A stretch of DNA of 64,000 nt from Lithobates sylvaticus (taxonomy: Eukaryota; Chordata; Amphibia; Anura; Ranidae): contig CM053026.1 of NCBI GenBank assembly GCA_028564925.1, positions 608,674,457-608,738,456 of the forward strand. The letters run 5' to 3'. A program made the position numbers and the translations under genes. The notes beneath the pieces are model-generated. The model did no database searches and was not told the DNA's origin. It worked only from the letters and a program-made list of their open reading frames with translations. Below are positions 22,361 through 32,237 of the stretch, piece after piece; the first letter of the stretch is position 1; each line of letters begins with the position of its first letter.

Positions 22361-23361
22361 GACACAGGTGATGGCAGTCTGGCCCTAATTCAGGTACCCC
22401 CATCCTATATATACGCAGTGGCCGCAGTGGACCAGCACCCCCAGATGATGCCTGTATGAGGCGAAATGCGTCGGAACTCAGTTAGCTGTTACCACTGCGT
22501 TACCAGTAGACCATTATATGCTTTTACATGTCGTTTTAAATGTGAGTACCCATTTTTATATGCTTTGTCAAAATAAATCCCCTATGGTATTACACTATGT
22601 GGCTCCATTTTTCTCTTTATCGGTCCCACTAATTTGAGTACTACCAGTGGTATAACATCCATCATCCCTCCCTCCTGAGAGTTCTTTGGATATATCCAGT
22701 GAAGGATCTTGTCGTTTGGCACCATCCCCAAGTAGATGCTCCCACGGGTGTAGTGACACCAACTGCCTTTTGTGACTCATACGGCGTAAGCCTATCTGAG
22801 TTCACGCTATCTGGTAAGCGCATTCCCAAGAGGTGGTGGACTGCAACAGACAACTTGCACCAAGTCACCTGTTATATATTTCTCAACGCACCAATGTTGA
22901 ATTTATGTCACTATTAGGTGGTGTTTTTTGCTTAGATCACTATTAGTAACACACATTGCTATATGGTTTTGTTTTTATGGTGATATATATTCAAGATTTT
23001 TCGACTGTCATATTTATTGTATATGTGATCTATGCGATTCTGTGATTAGTAGGTCTACCAACCCTTTCCATATATATGACCTTTTGATTCACATTCCACT
23101 TGATTTATCATATTTGTTTGTTCACTATTTTTAGTGACACACATTCATATATTAATTTTTATTTTTGGATACTGTATCATTATTTAGTATCATCACTTTT
23201 AGACATTTATTGTTATTTTCGTGCTCTATGAGCGCCGCACTTTTTTTATATTTAAATTGTATTCACTCATTACAGTTACCTGTTGTGCAGGCCGCTAGTA
23301 TACATATATTTTTCAATATCTTTATAAGACAGTGCAGTTTTTCTTTCCTTTTGCACTATTC
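22361..23361 (+). mobile_element. 1-kb insert flanked by a 29-bp direct repeat
   Basis: The word beginning AAGCGTTTATTGATTGG (29 bp) is present at 22332-22360 and again at 23362-23390. It belongs to the host TTAA element, so the insert duplicated its target on arrival. The insert has no transposase or reverse transcriptase frame. Near its left end is a hammerhead-like motif. Hammerhead motifs plus variable target duplications are known for Penelope-like retroelements and some retrozyme-like elements, so such an origin is a reasonable inference. A short LINE fragment is the alternative. Confidence 0.55.
22442..22474 (+). other. Hammerhead-ribozyme-like motif (degenerate)
   Basis: Box 1 reads CAGATGA (canonical CUGAUGA with one change). 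Then comes a stem II with arms GCCT (22450-22453) and AGGC (22459-22462) around a 5-nt loop, then an intact GAAA (22463-22466). TGCG (22467-22470) could pair with CGCA at 22414-22417 as a short stem III. Stem I and the usual U-H cleavage step are not clear. I read it as a decayed hammerhead; the order of the elements is right but this copy is probably inactive. Confidence 0.35.
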
Positions 23362-23973
23362 AAGCGTTTATTGATTGGTTTGCGCAAAAGTTATAGTGTC
23401 TACAAAATAGGGGATAGTTTTATGGCATTTTTATTAATAATTTTTTTTTTACTAGTAATGGTGGCGATCTGAGATTTTTATCATGACTGCGACATTATGG
23501 CGGACAGCTCGGACACTTTTGGTGCTATTTCACATTTATACAGCGATCAGTGTGATTAAAAATGCACTGATTACTGTGTAAATGTGACTGGCAGTGAAGG
23601 GGTTAACCAGTAGGGGGCTCTGCAGCGGTTAAGTGTGTCTTAGGGATGTGTTCTAACTGTGGGGGGATGGGCTACGTGTGTCACGACACTGATCACTGCT
23701 CCCGATCACAGGGAGGTGTGATCGGTGTCCTGTCACTAGGAAGAATGGGGAAATGCTTGTTTACATCAGCATTTCCCCGTTCTTCCTCTCTGTGACGCGA
23801 AGCAGGTATCCCCTCAGACATCGAGTCCGCGGGACCTGTGATCACACTCACGGAGCTTGCGGCAGGGGCGTGCGCCCACAATGCTGCATCTTAAAGGGCA
23901 ACGTACAGGTACATTAATATGCCTGTACGTGCCCTTCTGCCGATGTATATCAGCGTGAGCCGATCAGCAAGGG

Positions 23974-24105
23974 GTTACATTTGGCGCAGGGTTCCCCTTA
24001 ATTTCCATATCAGGCCTGAAGGGCCTGATATTTTAGGGGGACCCCCATGCAATTTTTTTTTAATTTTGGTTCGGGGTTCCCCTTAATATTCATACCAGAC
24101 CCAAG
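23974..24105. repeat. GGTTCCCCTTAATnTCCATACCAG repeat units
   Basis: Two units with GGGTTCCCCTTAAT and CATA(T/C)CAG are present here, and one more at about 22187-22215 on the far side of the TTAA element. The TTAA element therefore sits between copies of this repeat. A T/A-rich tract separates the units. Confidence 0.55.
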
Positions 24106-24502
24106 GTGGAGGCTTTAATCAAAGGATGGGGGAACCACTCCAGGACTCGGGAGACCACTGCGGATGTATGGTAGAGCTCAAAATCTGGTAGGCCTACCCT
24201 GCCACTGGAGGTGGGAGAGTATAAGAGCTTTTGTTTCAGTCTTGGGTGGTTACCCTGCCATACAAAATGAATGGCCATGGAGGAACGAAGGGTGTGGAAA
24301 AAATCGGATGGAAGTGCAATCGGTAGAGCTTGAAATAGATACAATAACTTGGGAAGTATATGCATTTTTAGTATGCTCATGCGACCAAACCAGGACACTG
24401 ATAGGTCCATTATGTTTTCAGTGAGGCGTCTGAGTTTTGTGAGCAATGGGCTAAAGTTTAGAGCATATATATCAGATATGTGCATTGGAATGGCTGTGCC
24501 TA
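24106..24502 (-). pseudogene. L1 ORF2 late-RT piece of the outer LINE
   Basis: The minus-strand frame from about 24502 gives 'YLGTAIPMHISDIYALNF', then 'LSVSWFGRMSILKMHILPKL', 'LYLFQALPIALP', 'IHFVWQGNHPRLK' and 'GRVGLPDFELYH'. These are the conserved segments that follow the reverse transcriptase catalytic core in L1 ORF2 (Tyr-Leu-Gly; Leu-Ser-Trp-Phe-Gly-Arg; Phe-.-Trp-.-Gly-.-.-Pro-Arg; Gly-.-.-Leu-Pro-.-Phe). The frame runs off at 24090 into unrelated repeat DNA. The C-terminal cysteine region is missing. Confidence 0.85.
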
Positions 24503-24864
24503 GGTATGATATTGATTTTTTTTTTTCAATTGTTTTTTATTGAGATTTTTACGACATACAGATTTTGTCAACAATAAAAAAATCAGATAGAGCAATAAGA
24601 GAAACAATAAGAGTATACAATCAATTAAGTGTAAAATGATTACATTCAATTAAGTATAAAATGAATAATCTCAAGTCTCAAAGATTCAATCGTATCATTT
24701 TGGTTAGTTAGAACCCCTTCAACTCAAGTATTCCTGCTGTTATTTCACTTAATGCCTATGATGAGTTATAAGGGCTCAATGAGGAGGTATTTTGTCTATA
24801 TCATTAATTATTGCTTGCAATTAGGGTTGAGTGAACCCGAACTGTTCGGGTCCGTACCGGACTT

Positions 24865-26203
24865 TTGGGTGTCCGATCCCGGAAGTTACGCTGCAGTGTA
24901 ACTCACCGTCTCATATGTGACGTGCCCACAAGGTGGAACTCCACCTTGCACATGCTTGCCAGATTGTGCAAGCAGCAGCAGGCGATAGTGGAGTTTCAGC
25001 TGCAGCACGCACGCGTGAGTCGCTCTGCGGAACAGCACCACTTCACCGCCAATAACTGGGCGAGACCTGTGTGCCTTGTTGCGCTGTTTCGAGTACTCCA
25101 CCAACATGGCCAGTGCCGATGACACCGTTCTCAGCGTTACTATCCCAGTTCTATGCCTCCTTGAAAAAACTCTTCAGGCGATGATGGAAGAGGATGTGGC
25201 ACAGGAGGAGGAGGAAGAGGATTCATTTCCAAGGTTTTCAGGGCAGTCATTTATAAGTGGCTACGAGGGTGGGTTCCTGGACCAACAAGCGCCAGGTACA
25301 CAATTGTCCGGCAGCAAGAGCACAGTTCTGGAGGATGACGAGGTGGAGGATGAGGAGGAGATGGAGGAGGAGGAACCATGTTCACAGCAGGGTGGCACCC
25401 AGACCAGCTCATGTCCATCACTGGTGCGTGGCTGGGGGGATACAGAGGACACAGACGATACACCTCCCACAGAGGACAGCTTTTCCTTGCCTCTGGGCAT
25501 CCTGGCACACATGAGCGATTACATGCTGCAGTGTCTCCGCAACGACCGCCGAGTTGCCCACATTTTAACTGGAGCTGATTATTGGGTGGCCACCCTGCTG
25601 GATCCCCGTTACAAGGACAGCGTGCCGTCCTTAATTACCTCACTGGAGCGTGATCGTAAGATGCGCGAGTACAATCGCACGCTGGTAGACGCGCTGCTGG
25701 TGGCATTCCCACTAGGCAGCGGGGGTACGGTGGAAGCACAAGGCGAAGGCAGAGGAGGAGGAAGAGGTCGCCAATGCAGCCAGGGCACCGACAGCACCTC
25801 GGAAGGCAGGGTTAGCATGGCCGAAATGTAAAAAAGCTTTGTCAGCATGCCACAACAACCAGCACCACCAGCTGAGATGGAACGTCTTAGCAGGAGGCAG
25901 CATTTCACCAACATGGTGGAGCAGTATGTGTGCACACGCCTACACGTACTGAATGACGGGTCTGCCCCCTTCAAATTCTGGGTCTCCAAATTGGACACAT
26001 GGCCTGAGCTTGCCCTTTACGCCTTGGAGGTGCTGGCCTGCCCTGCAGCCAGTGTATTATCTGAACGTGTATTTAGCACAGCAGGGGGCGTTATCACAGA
26101 CAAGCGCAGCCGCCTGTCCAGAGCCAATGTGGACAAGCTCACATTCATTAAAATGAACCAGGCATGGATCCCACAGGACTTGTCCGTACCTTGTGCAGAA
26201 TAG
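24865..26203 (+). pseudogene. hAT transposase (ZBED-like) C-terminal two-thirds
   Basis: The first frame, from 24895, reads 'LTHRLICDVPTRWNSTLHML', the conserved Asp-Val-.-Thr-Arg-Trp-Asn-Ser-Thr block of the RNase H-like domain. A frameshift near 25065 moves to the next frame. That frame holds an acidic Glu/Asp-rich insert (about 25190-25380) and then 'DYWVATLLDPRYKD' (Leu-Asp-Pro-Arg-Tyr-Lys, conserved in hAT proteins). After an in-frame stop at 25829 the same frame resumes with the C-terminal dimerisation domain: 'FWVSKLDTWPELALYALEVL', 'ACPAASVLSERVFSTAGGVI' and 'KRSRLSRANVDKLTFIKMNQ'. It ends with a stop at 26201-26203. The BED zinc finger and first catalytic Asp region are missing. Confidence 0.9.
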
Positions 26204-26744
26204 ACAGGTATACCGGTGTTCTGACAAAAACTGTCTGGCCATCGGCTAGTGTCCGGCCACTTACTGTGCAGGCGCAGTGCTTGCGCAGTACGGAGGACAA
26301 GGAGATTCACAAAATCTCCAAAGATGAACGTTGCCTGGGCAGTAAGTGCAGGTTCAAGCCCCACCATCCAAGTGGACATACGGTAGCACATAGTAACAGG
26401 GCCCCTCACGGGCTCGCTTGGCTAGGCTTCAACCTCGGATGATGTGGCTTGAACCTGGAGTCACCGCGCATCATCTTCGGAGAGTTTCAAAATCCCCTTG
26501 TCCTACGTACTGAGCAAGCACAGTACAGGGCGGACACTATGCGACAGGGGACAGAATTCTACACATCATTCACCACTAGCCTTAGCCAGCCATTGTTGTA
26601 TTTTTGAACCAGTGTTGGCTACCTTGTCCTCCTCCACCGCCGCTTCCACCTACACCGCCACATCAACCGCCACCTCAACCTCCTACTCCATATGGACCTC
26701 GTCCTCCTAGGTCAAGATTATAATTTTTTCATTTTTTTTAATTT

Positions 26745-26925
26745 CCAAGTATTTTATTTTCCCACTATCTTATCCATTAAATTGAATATTTTTTTCCAGA
26801 AAGTGCGTATTCTGGGGTATTCCCACCATATGTGCGGCATCGTGCTGTTGAGTTTCTGAGGTTCTTAATGACTTCCTGTACCTCTTCTGCTGAGAAGGGG
26901 GCCTCCAGCATTTTATTTTTATTTT
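26745..26925 (-). pseudogene. L1 fragment inside the hAT element, with internal deletion
   Basis: On the minus strand the first part reads 'KMLEAPFSAEEVQEVIKNLR', typical of the start of an L1 reverse transcriptase domain. It passes directly into sequence with a frame 'MPHIWWEYPRIRTFWKKIFN', typical of the far C-terminus. About two kilobases of ORF2 are therefore missing between them. It lies within the hAT boundaries, so either the LINE landed in an ancestral hAT copy and was then deleted, or the hAT acquired it during gap repair. Confidence 0.6.
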
Positions 26926-27377
26926 TTATTTTTTTATGTTATTTTAAGTTATTTCCCTATCCACATTTGTTTGCAGAGCACTTGCAATGCTCTTAACAAC
27001 ATGTTGTTGCCATTTGCAGCCCTCTAGCCCTTTCCATGACTTTTTTACAGCCATTTTAGACTTCAAAAGTTTGGATCCCCATTGACTTCAATGGGGTTCG
27101 GAGTGCGGGGTCAAGTTCGGTCCCGAACCCGGACTTTTTTCCGAAGTTCGGCCGAACCCGCAGAACCCGAACATCCAGGTGTCCGCTCAACTCTACTTGC
27201 AATACAAAGATGAGTGTATACTTAGAAATACAATAAAAGAAAGGAACAAATCATATAGGAAGGGAAACTTAGGTGAGGAGCGGAAAGGGAGGGGGGGGAG
27301 GGAGCTTCTGGTCTGACCTACTTGTGAGCAGAATGGTAAAGTTGGGAGTGAGTTTAGAGTCACCAATCATGAGGGGA

Positions 27378-27808
27378 TCAGTTATTCGTTTTATACCAAT
27401 TTGTCCATACTGCCCATTTTTCATCTAGCTGTCTTTTATTGCCACTTGTACTAGCTAATAGTGACTCGTACACATAGTGGGTCTGAGTAGTTGTGAATAC
27501 TTCAGATGCATTTGGTGCTTTAGCTGACTTCCAGTGTCTTGCTATTAGAGTACATGTGACCAAGAGGATATGTGTAATCACTACTATAAACGCTGGAGAA
27601 AAGGATTCAATTCCAATGTTTAGTATTGCTAGATTTGGGTTAGGACGTGTTATAATTCCAGTGATGCTGAAAATTGAGCGGAAGATGGAGTTCCAAAAAC
27701 TGGTTAGATGCTTACAGCTCCAGAATATATGGAGCAAGTTGCTGATTAAACCGCAATTCCTCCAGCACAACGGGGGACCATGTTGTCTGAACTTGGAAAT
27801 TCTGTAGG
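27378..27808 (-). pseudogene. L1 ORF2 C-terminal piece of the inner LINE
   Basis: The minus-strand frame begins 'CWRNCGLISNLLHIFWSCKH', the C-terminal Cys/His motif of L1 ORF2, and continues with 'FWNSIFRSIFSITG' and a helical tail to a stop at 27378. The upstream part of the same protein is on the other side of the hAT-type insert (30448 and beyond). The 3' UTR follows on its lower-coordinate side. Confidence 0.85.
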
Positions 27809-27816
27809 GTGTGAGA

Positions 27817-30448
27817 CAGTGGTGAAACTACCGCTATAGCGACCCGTGCGGTCACTATGGGGCCCGCAACTGAGGAGGGCCCGGTGAGAGGGTGGCGGGT
27901 GAGCCGCCAAGCTGCCCATCCGCTCAAAGGGCACTGACTGTACGAGCAGACAACCTGGGTGACTCAGCAGCAGGCGGGCAAGCTGACAGATGTGATGCTC
28001 GTGGGTGGCCAATCAGCGGGTGGCGGAGCGGAGATCATCTCTCACCGCCCGGCGCCCGCCCTGTATCCTGGCAGTTCCGCCCTCACTCACTGTGCAGGCA
28101 GTAGAGAGATTACATCATCTCTCTGCTCCCTTACTCAGACTGTGAAACCAAAGTGACAATCCCCATTCCCCACCTTAGGAGGAAAGTGACTAACTGCAAC
28201 TTGTTGCAGGTGACGTGGCAAGTGGACAATCCGTAATGTGTGGCAGGTGACGTGGCAAATGGACAATCCGCAATGTGTGGTGTGGCAAGTGGATAATCTG
28301 CAACTTGTGGCAGGTGACATGGCAAATGGACAAGCCGCAATGTGTGGCAGGTGACGTGGCAAGTGGATAATCCGCAATGTGTGGCAGGTGATGTGGAAAA
28401 TGGACAATCCACAATGTGTGGCAGGTGACGTGGCAAGTGGACAATCCACAATGTGTGGCAGGTGACGTGGCAAATGGACAATCTGCAACTTGTGGCAGGT
28501 GACGTGGCAAATGGACAATCCGCAATGGGTGGCAGGTGACGTGGCAAGTGGACAATCTGCAATGTGTGGCAGGTGATGTGGCAAATGGACAATCCGCAAT
28601 GGGTGGCAGGTGACGTGGCAAGTGGACAATCCGCAACGGGTGGCAGGTGACGTGGCAAGTGGACAATCCGTAATGGGTGGCAGGTGACGTGGCAAGTGGA
28701 CAATCTGCAACTTGTGGCAGGTGATGTGGCAAGTGGACAATCCGCAACTTGTGGCAGGTGACGTGGCAAATGGACAATCCGCAATGGGTGGCAGGGAATG
28801 TGACAAGTGGACAATCCGCAATGTGTGGCAGGTGACGTGGCAAGTGGACAATCCGCAATGGGTGGCAGGTGACGTGGCAAGTGGACAATCCGCAATGGGT
28901 GGCAGGTGACGTGGCAAGTGGACAATCTGCAATGGGTGGCAGGTGACGTGGCAAGTGGACAATCCGCAACGGGTGGCAGGTGATGTGGCAAGTGGACAAT
29001 CCGAAACGGGTGGCAGGTGACGTGGCAAGTGGACAATCTGCAACGGGTGGCAGGTGACGTGGCAAGTGGACAATTTGCAACGTGTGGCAAGTGACAATCT
29101 GCATCTGGTGGCAGGTGACGTGGCAAGTGGACAATCCACAATGTGTGGCAGGTGATAGTGGACAATTTGCAACGTGTGGCAGGTGACGTGGCAAGTGACA
29201 ATCCGCAACGTGTGGCAAGTGACAATCCGCAACGTGTGGCAGGTGACATGGCAAGTGGACAATCCACAACATGTGACAAGTGACAATCTGAATCTGGTGG
29301 CAAATGGACAATCTGCAACTTGTGGCAGGTGACGTGGCAAATGGACAATCCGCAATGGGTGGCAGGTGACGTGGCAAGTGGACAATCTGCAATGTGTGGC
29401 AGGTGATGTGGCAAATGGACAATCCGCAATGGGTGGCAGGTGACGTGGCAAGTGGACAATCCGCAACGGGTGGCAGGTGACGTGGCAAGTGGACAATCCG
29501 TAATGGGTGGCAGGTGACGTGGCAAGTGGACAATCTGCAACTTGTGGCAGGTGATGTGGCAAGTGGACAATCCGCAACTTGTGGCAGGTGACGTGGCAAA
29601 TGGACAATCCGCAATGGGTGGCAGGGAATGTGACAAGTGGACAATCCGCAATGTGTGGCAGGTGACGTGGCAAGTGGACAATCCGCAATGGGTGGCAGGT
29701 GACGTGGCAAGTGGACAATCCGCAATGGGTGGCAGGTGACGTGGCAAGTGGACAATCTGCAATGGGTGGCAGGTGACGTGGCAAGTGGACAATCCGCAAC
29801 GGGTGGCAGGTGATGTGGCAAGTGGACAATCCGAAACGGGTGGCAGGTGACGTGGCAAGTGGACAATCTGCAACGGGTGGCAGGTGACGTGGCAAGTGGA
29901 CAATTTGCAACGTGTGGCAAGTGACAATCTGCATCTGGTGGCAGGTGACGTGGCAAGTGGACAATCCACAATGTGTGGCAGGTGATAGTGGACAATTTGC
30001 AACGTGTGGCAGGTGACGTGGCAAGTGACAATCCGCAACGTGTGGCAAGTGACAATCCGCAACGTGTGGCAGGTGACATGGCAAGTGGACAATCCACAAC
30101 ATGTGACAAGTGACAATCTGAATCTGGTGGCAGGCGACGTGGAAAGTGACACACTCGGGGCTCCCACTGATTTTGCATTATGGTGAGTTGAACTATTTCA
30201 TTTTCTATAACAATGTAATAATAGAAATAATGTGTTTCAATCATCCTGACACCATAACACAAATGGTGCCGTGATGATTGAAATGCCAACATCAGCCATT
30301 GCCCCGATAAATTGCCCCCCGAAAAAACTTATTTTCTGTCAGTGCCCCTCCCGAGACTAGACTCTGGATCCGCCCCTGGGTGAGGGTGTGGGGGGGGGCC
30401 CATACAACATTTTGCTATGGGGCCCTATGATTTCTAGTTACTTCCCTG
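27817..30448. mobile_element. hAT-type non-autonomous element filled with a minisatellite
   Basis: The left end is CAGTGGTGAAACTACCGC and the inverse of the right end is CAGGGAAGTAACTAGAAATC. Both run into GGGGCCC-rich subterminal sequence (CACTATGGGGCCCG; CTATGGGGCCCTATG). The flanking 8-mers GTGTGAGA (27809-27816) and GTGTGTGG (30449-30456) agree at 6 of 8, consistent with a hAT duplication that has decayed. Inserted in the inner LINE. No transposase; the interior is a 37-bp array of about 2 kb. Confidence 0.75.
28190..30150. repeat. 37-bp minisatellite with an 830-bp higher-order duplication
   Basis: The unit is built from GACGTGGCAA, GTGGACAATCCGCAA and a (T/G)GGTGGCAGGT block; most units are 37 bp and some are shortened. 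A block of about 830 bp (28470-29299) is repeated as 29300-30129, apparently unchanged: for example 28712-28909 and 29542-29739 encode the same peptide. Because 37 is not a multiple of 3 and the unit lacks stops on the minus strand, all three minus frames stay open for 650-700 codons. These are not genes. Confidence 0.95.
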
Positions 30449-30604
30449 GTGTGTGGTACCATCTTAAGGCTATTTTTTGGGACAGTTCCCAGTGTTTGAT
30501 GCACTTGGAGGACTTGTAAATTGATCGAAAGGCTTATTTCCACTGTGAGTTGGTAAATGTTGGGTTTAAGTCAGATTCCCACTTCTCATATGGGTTAACA
30601 AAAT

Positions 30605-31181
30605 CTATTTTTTGTTGGAATAGGTTATAGAATAGGGAAATACCCTTAAGAGGAGGGGGAAAGTGTTGTAGAAATGCCATGCCTCTTTTGAGAGATACAA
30701 ATTATGTGATTTAATAGATCTCAGGAAATGAAAAATGTGGTTGTATTTGTATTTGTCAGTAGGCAGTAAATTGAATTGGTTCTGGAGTATGGGAAAGGAT
30801 ATGGGGGTATCCTTATGGTAAAGATCAATGATAAACTGGATTCCCTTTTCTTGCCAGTCAATGATGGAGAGGTTTGGGATTGCCTGTGAAAGAACCGTTA
30901 TGGGTATGGGGACGTCTATGAAGCTAGTAGTTGGGAGTGGTATTTTTTGGAGGGCTCTCCAGGCGGCCAACGAGGCTTGGATAGTGGGTGGTAATTTGTG
31001 TGTGGGGATTGGTTGCAAAGCGTCAAGGAGTAGGAGTGTCTTTAGATTTTTAATCGGGCTTAAGGTCTGCTCAGTGTTGCACCAAGGAATGTCTAGAGTA
31101 CGGTTAAGCCAACCTTTAAGTTGCGTGAGGATGGATGCTTTATAATAATCATGGATATCGACTAACCCCATACCTTCTTCT
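30605..31181 (-). pseudogene. L1 ORF2 post-RT region of the inner LINE
   Basis: The minus frame begins 'IPEEGMGLVDIHDYYKASIL', corresponding to the Gly-.-.-Leu-(Pro/Val)-.-.-.-.-Tyr-Tyr-.-Ala motif after the L1 reverse transcriptase. It continues through a hydrophilic region to 'LYLSKEAWHFYNTFPLL'. The open frame upstream of 31181 (codons 'MAIKINI') belongs to the outer LINE's target-site sequence. It stops at 30605, so a disabling change precedes the hAT-type insert. Confidence 0.8.
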
Positions 31182-32237
31182 GGTATGATATTGATTTTGA
31201 TTGCCACTGAAAGGAGAAGTTGGCCTTAAGGGAGGAGAGGGTAGGTTGTGTTAAGTAGAGGTTCAGTACTTCAGTTTTTTATTTTTTTTCTATAGCCGAG
31301 TTGGTGAGTATTTTACCTTTTGGATGAGGAATCGATGAAGGGGATGGGTTTCCGTGTGTAATTGGGGTGGAGTGCATTTTCTAGGTGTTTACCTCACTTA
31401 TTGGCCTGAATAGTGGGTAAATCGCCCATTGTCTCTTGCCACCAAAAAGCGTTCCACGAAGATTCGCAGGAGGTCTCTCCTGGCGTTAGTCTGTTATAAT
31501 TGTACGGTGGGGTCAGGGGTTCGTTTGTGTGACTCTTCCAGGGAGGCTATAGTGGCCAGAATACGTGATATATCTGCCATGCATGCACATTTAAGTCGAG
31601 AGCCATGCTGGATAAATTTGCGCCTGAGAACACATTTAAGTGCTTCCCACTTCGTAAGCGGATTGGTGTTGTCATGTGCATGGTCCTTTACAAAGTCTCT
31701 GATGCTCTGTATGATGTCCTGGGTGAAAACTGAGTCAGATAATAGGTTGTCATTCAACCTCCAGGAGGATTTCTTCCTGTGTGTGGGAATGCTTCCTAAA
31801 CTCATGTGAATGGGAGCATGGTCAGACCAGAGAGTGAGGCCTATGGAGGTGGTGGGGGAGTAATCTAGTAAGGATTGAGAAATTAAAATGTAGTCTAGTC
31901 TACTGTATGAGGAGTGTGCGGGGGAGTAATGTGTAGTCTTTGGTCGTGGGATTTAGCACTCGCCACACGTCTACCAGTGATAAGTCAGAAAGAAGTGTTC
32001 AGATTTTTGTCAGGGAGGCCGGGGAGATTAAGGACTTACCAGTCAATGAATCTAAATGAGGTATCAAGGCAGCATTGAGGTCACCTCCCAGGATCAGATT
32101 GGTTGTATCAAACCGTTTCAGGCGGGATGTTACCGAGGAGAGGAATTGCAGTTGGTCCTGGTTTGGAGAGTATACATTAATTATGGTATAGATCACGTTC
32201 ATATATGACAATTTAAGAAAAACATATCTCCCTAGAG

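Larger units (their letters stand above)
22222..23973 (+). mobile_element. TTAA-family element, copy 4, interrupted by a 1-kb insert
   Basis: The left part has GACCATTTGGCTGGCCAAAG and TTTAGGCCATACGTATTCTTC. After the insert (22361-23361) the element resumes with TTATAGTGTCTACAAAATAG, TACTAGTAATGGTGGCGATC and TTATACAGCGATCAGTG, and ends near GTGCCCTTCTGCCGATG and AAGGGGTTAC. Both extremities are decayed, so the TTAA flanks cannot be confirmed. It sits within copies of the GGTTCCCCTTAAT repeat. Confidence 0.65.
24822..27195 (+). mobile_element. hAT transposon with decayed transposase
   Basis: A perfect 8-bp target duplication CTTGCAAT lies at 24814-24821 and 27196-27203. The ends TAGGGTTGAG and CTCAACTCTA are inverse with one mismatch. 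Subterminal words CCGAACTGTTCGGG and GTTCGGCCGAACCCGCAG are also related inverses. The 8-bp duplication and the hAT dimerisation domain encoded inside fix the superfamily. The N-terminal zinc-finger part of the transposase is absent, so this is a defective internal-deletion copy. The 3' non-coding part contains an L1-derived piece. Confidence 0.92.
24520..31181 (-). mobile_element. Inner 5'-truncated LINE with 17-bp TSD
   Basis: GGTATGATATTGATTTT flanks it at 24503-24519 and 31182-31198. The T-run at 24516-24526 is the poly(A) tail on the minus strand. Without its two hAT inserts the LINE is about 1.64 kb: the late part of ORF2 (31180-30605 and onward, then 27808-27378) and a 3' UTR ending at 24520. 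It is 5'-truncated within ORF2, as is usual for L1. Confidence 0.88.

Noticed and set aside
25076-25831. A host acidic protein gene (Glu/Asp-rich 251-codon frame)
   Set aside because: It lies between perfect hAT target duplications and is flanked in sequence by hAT RNase H-like and dimerisation motifs, so it is the transposase's acidic insert.
28131-30292. Three overlapping minus-strand open frames of 655-700 codons
   Set aside because: They are the three frames of a 37-bp minisatellite without stop codons. The peptides are the same Cys/His/Leu/Pro repeat in rotation, with no domain.
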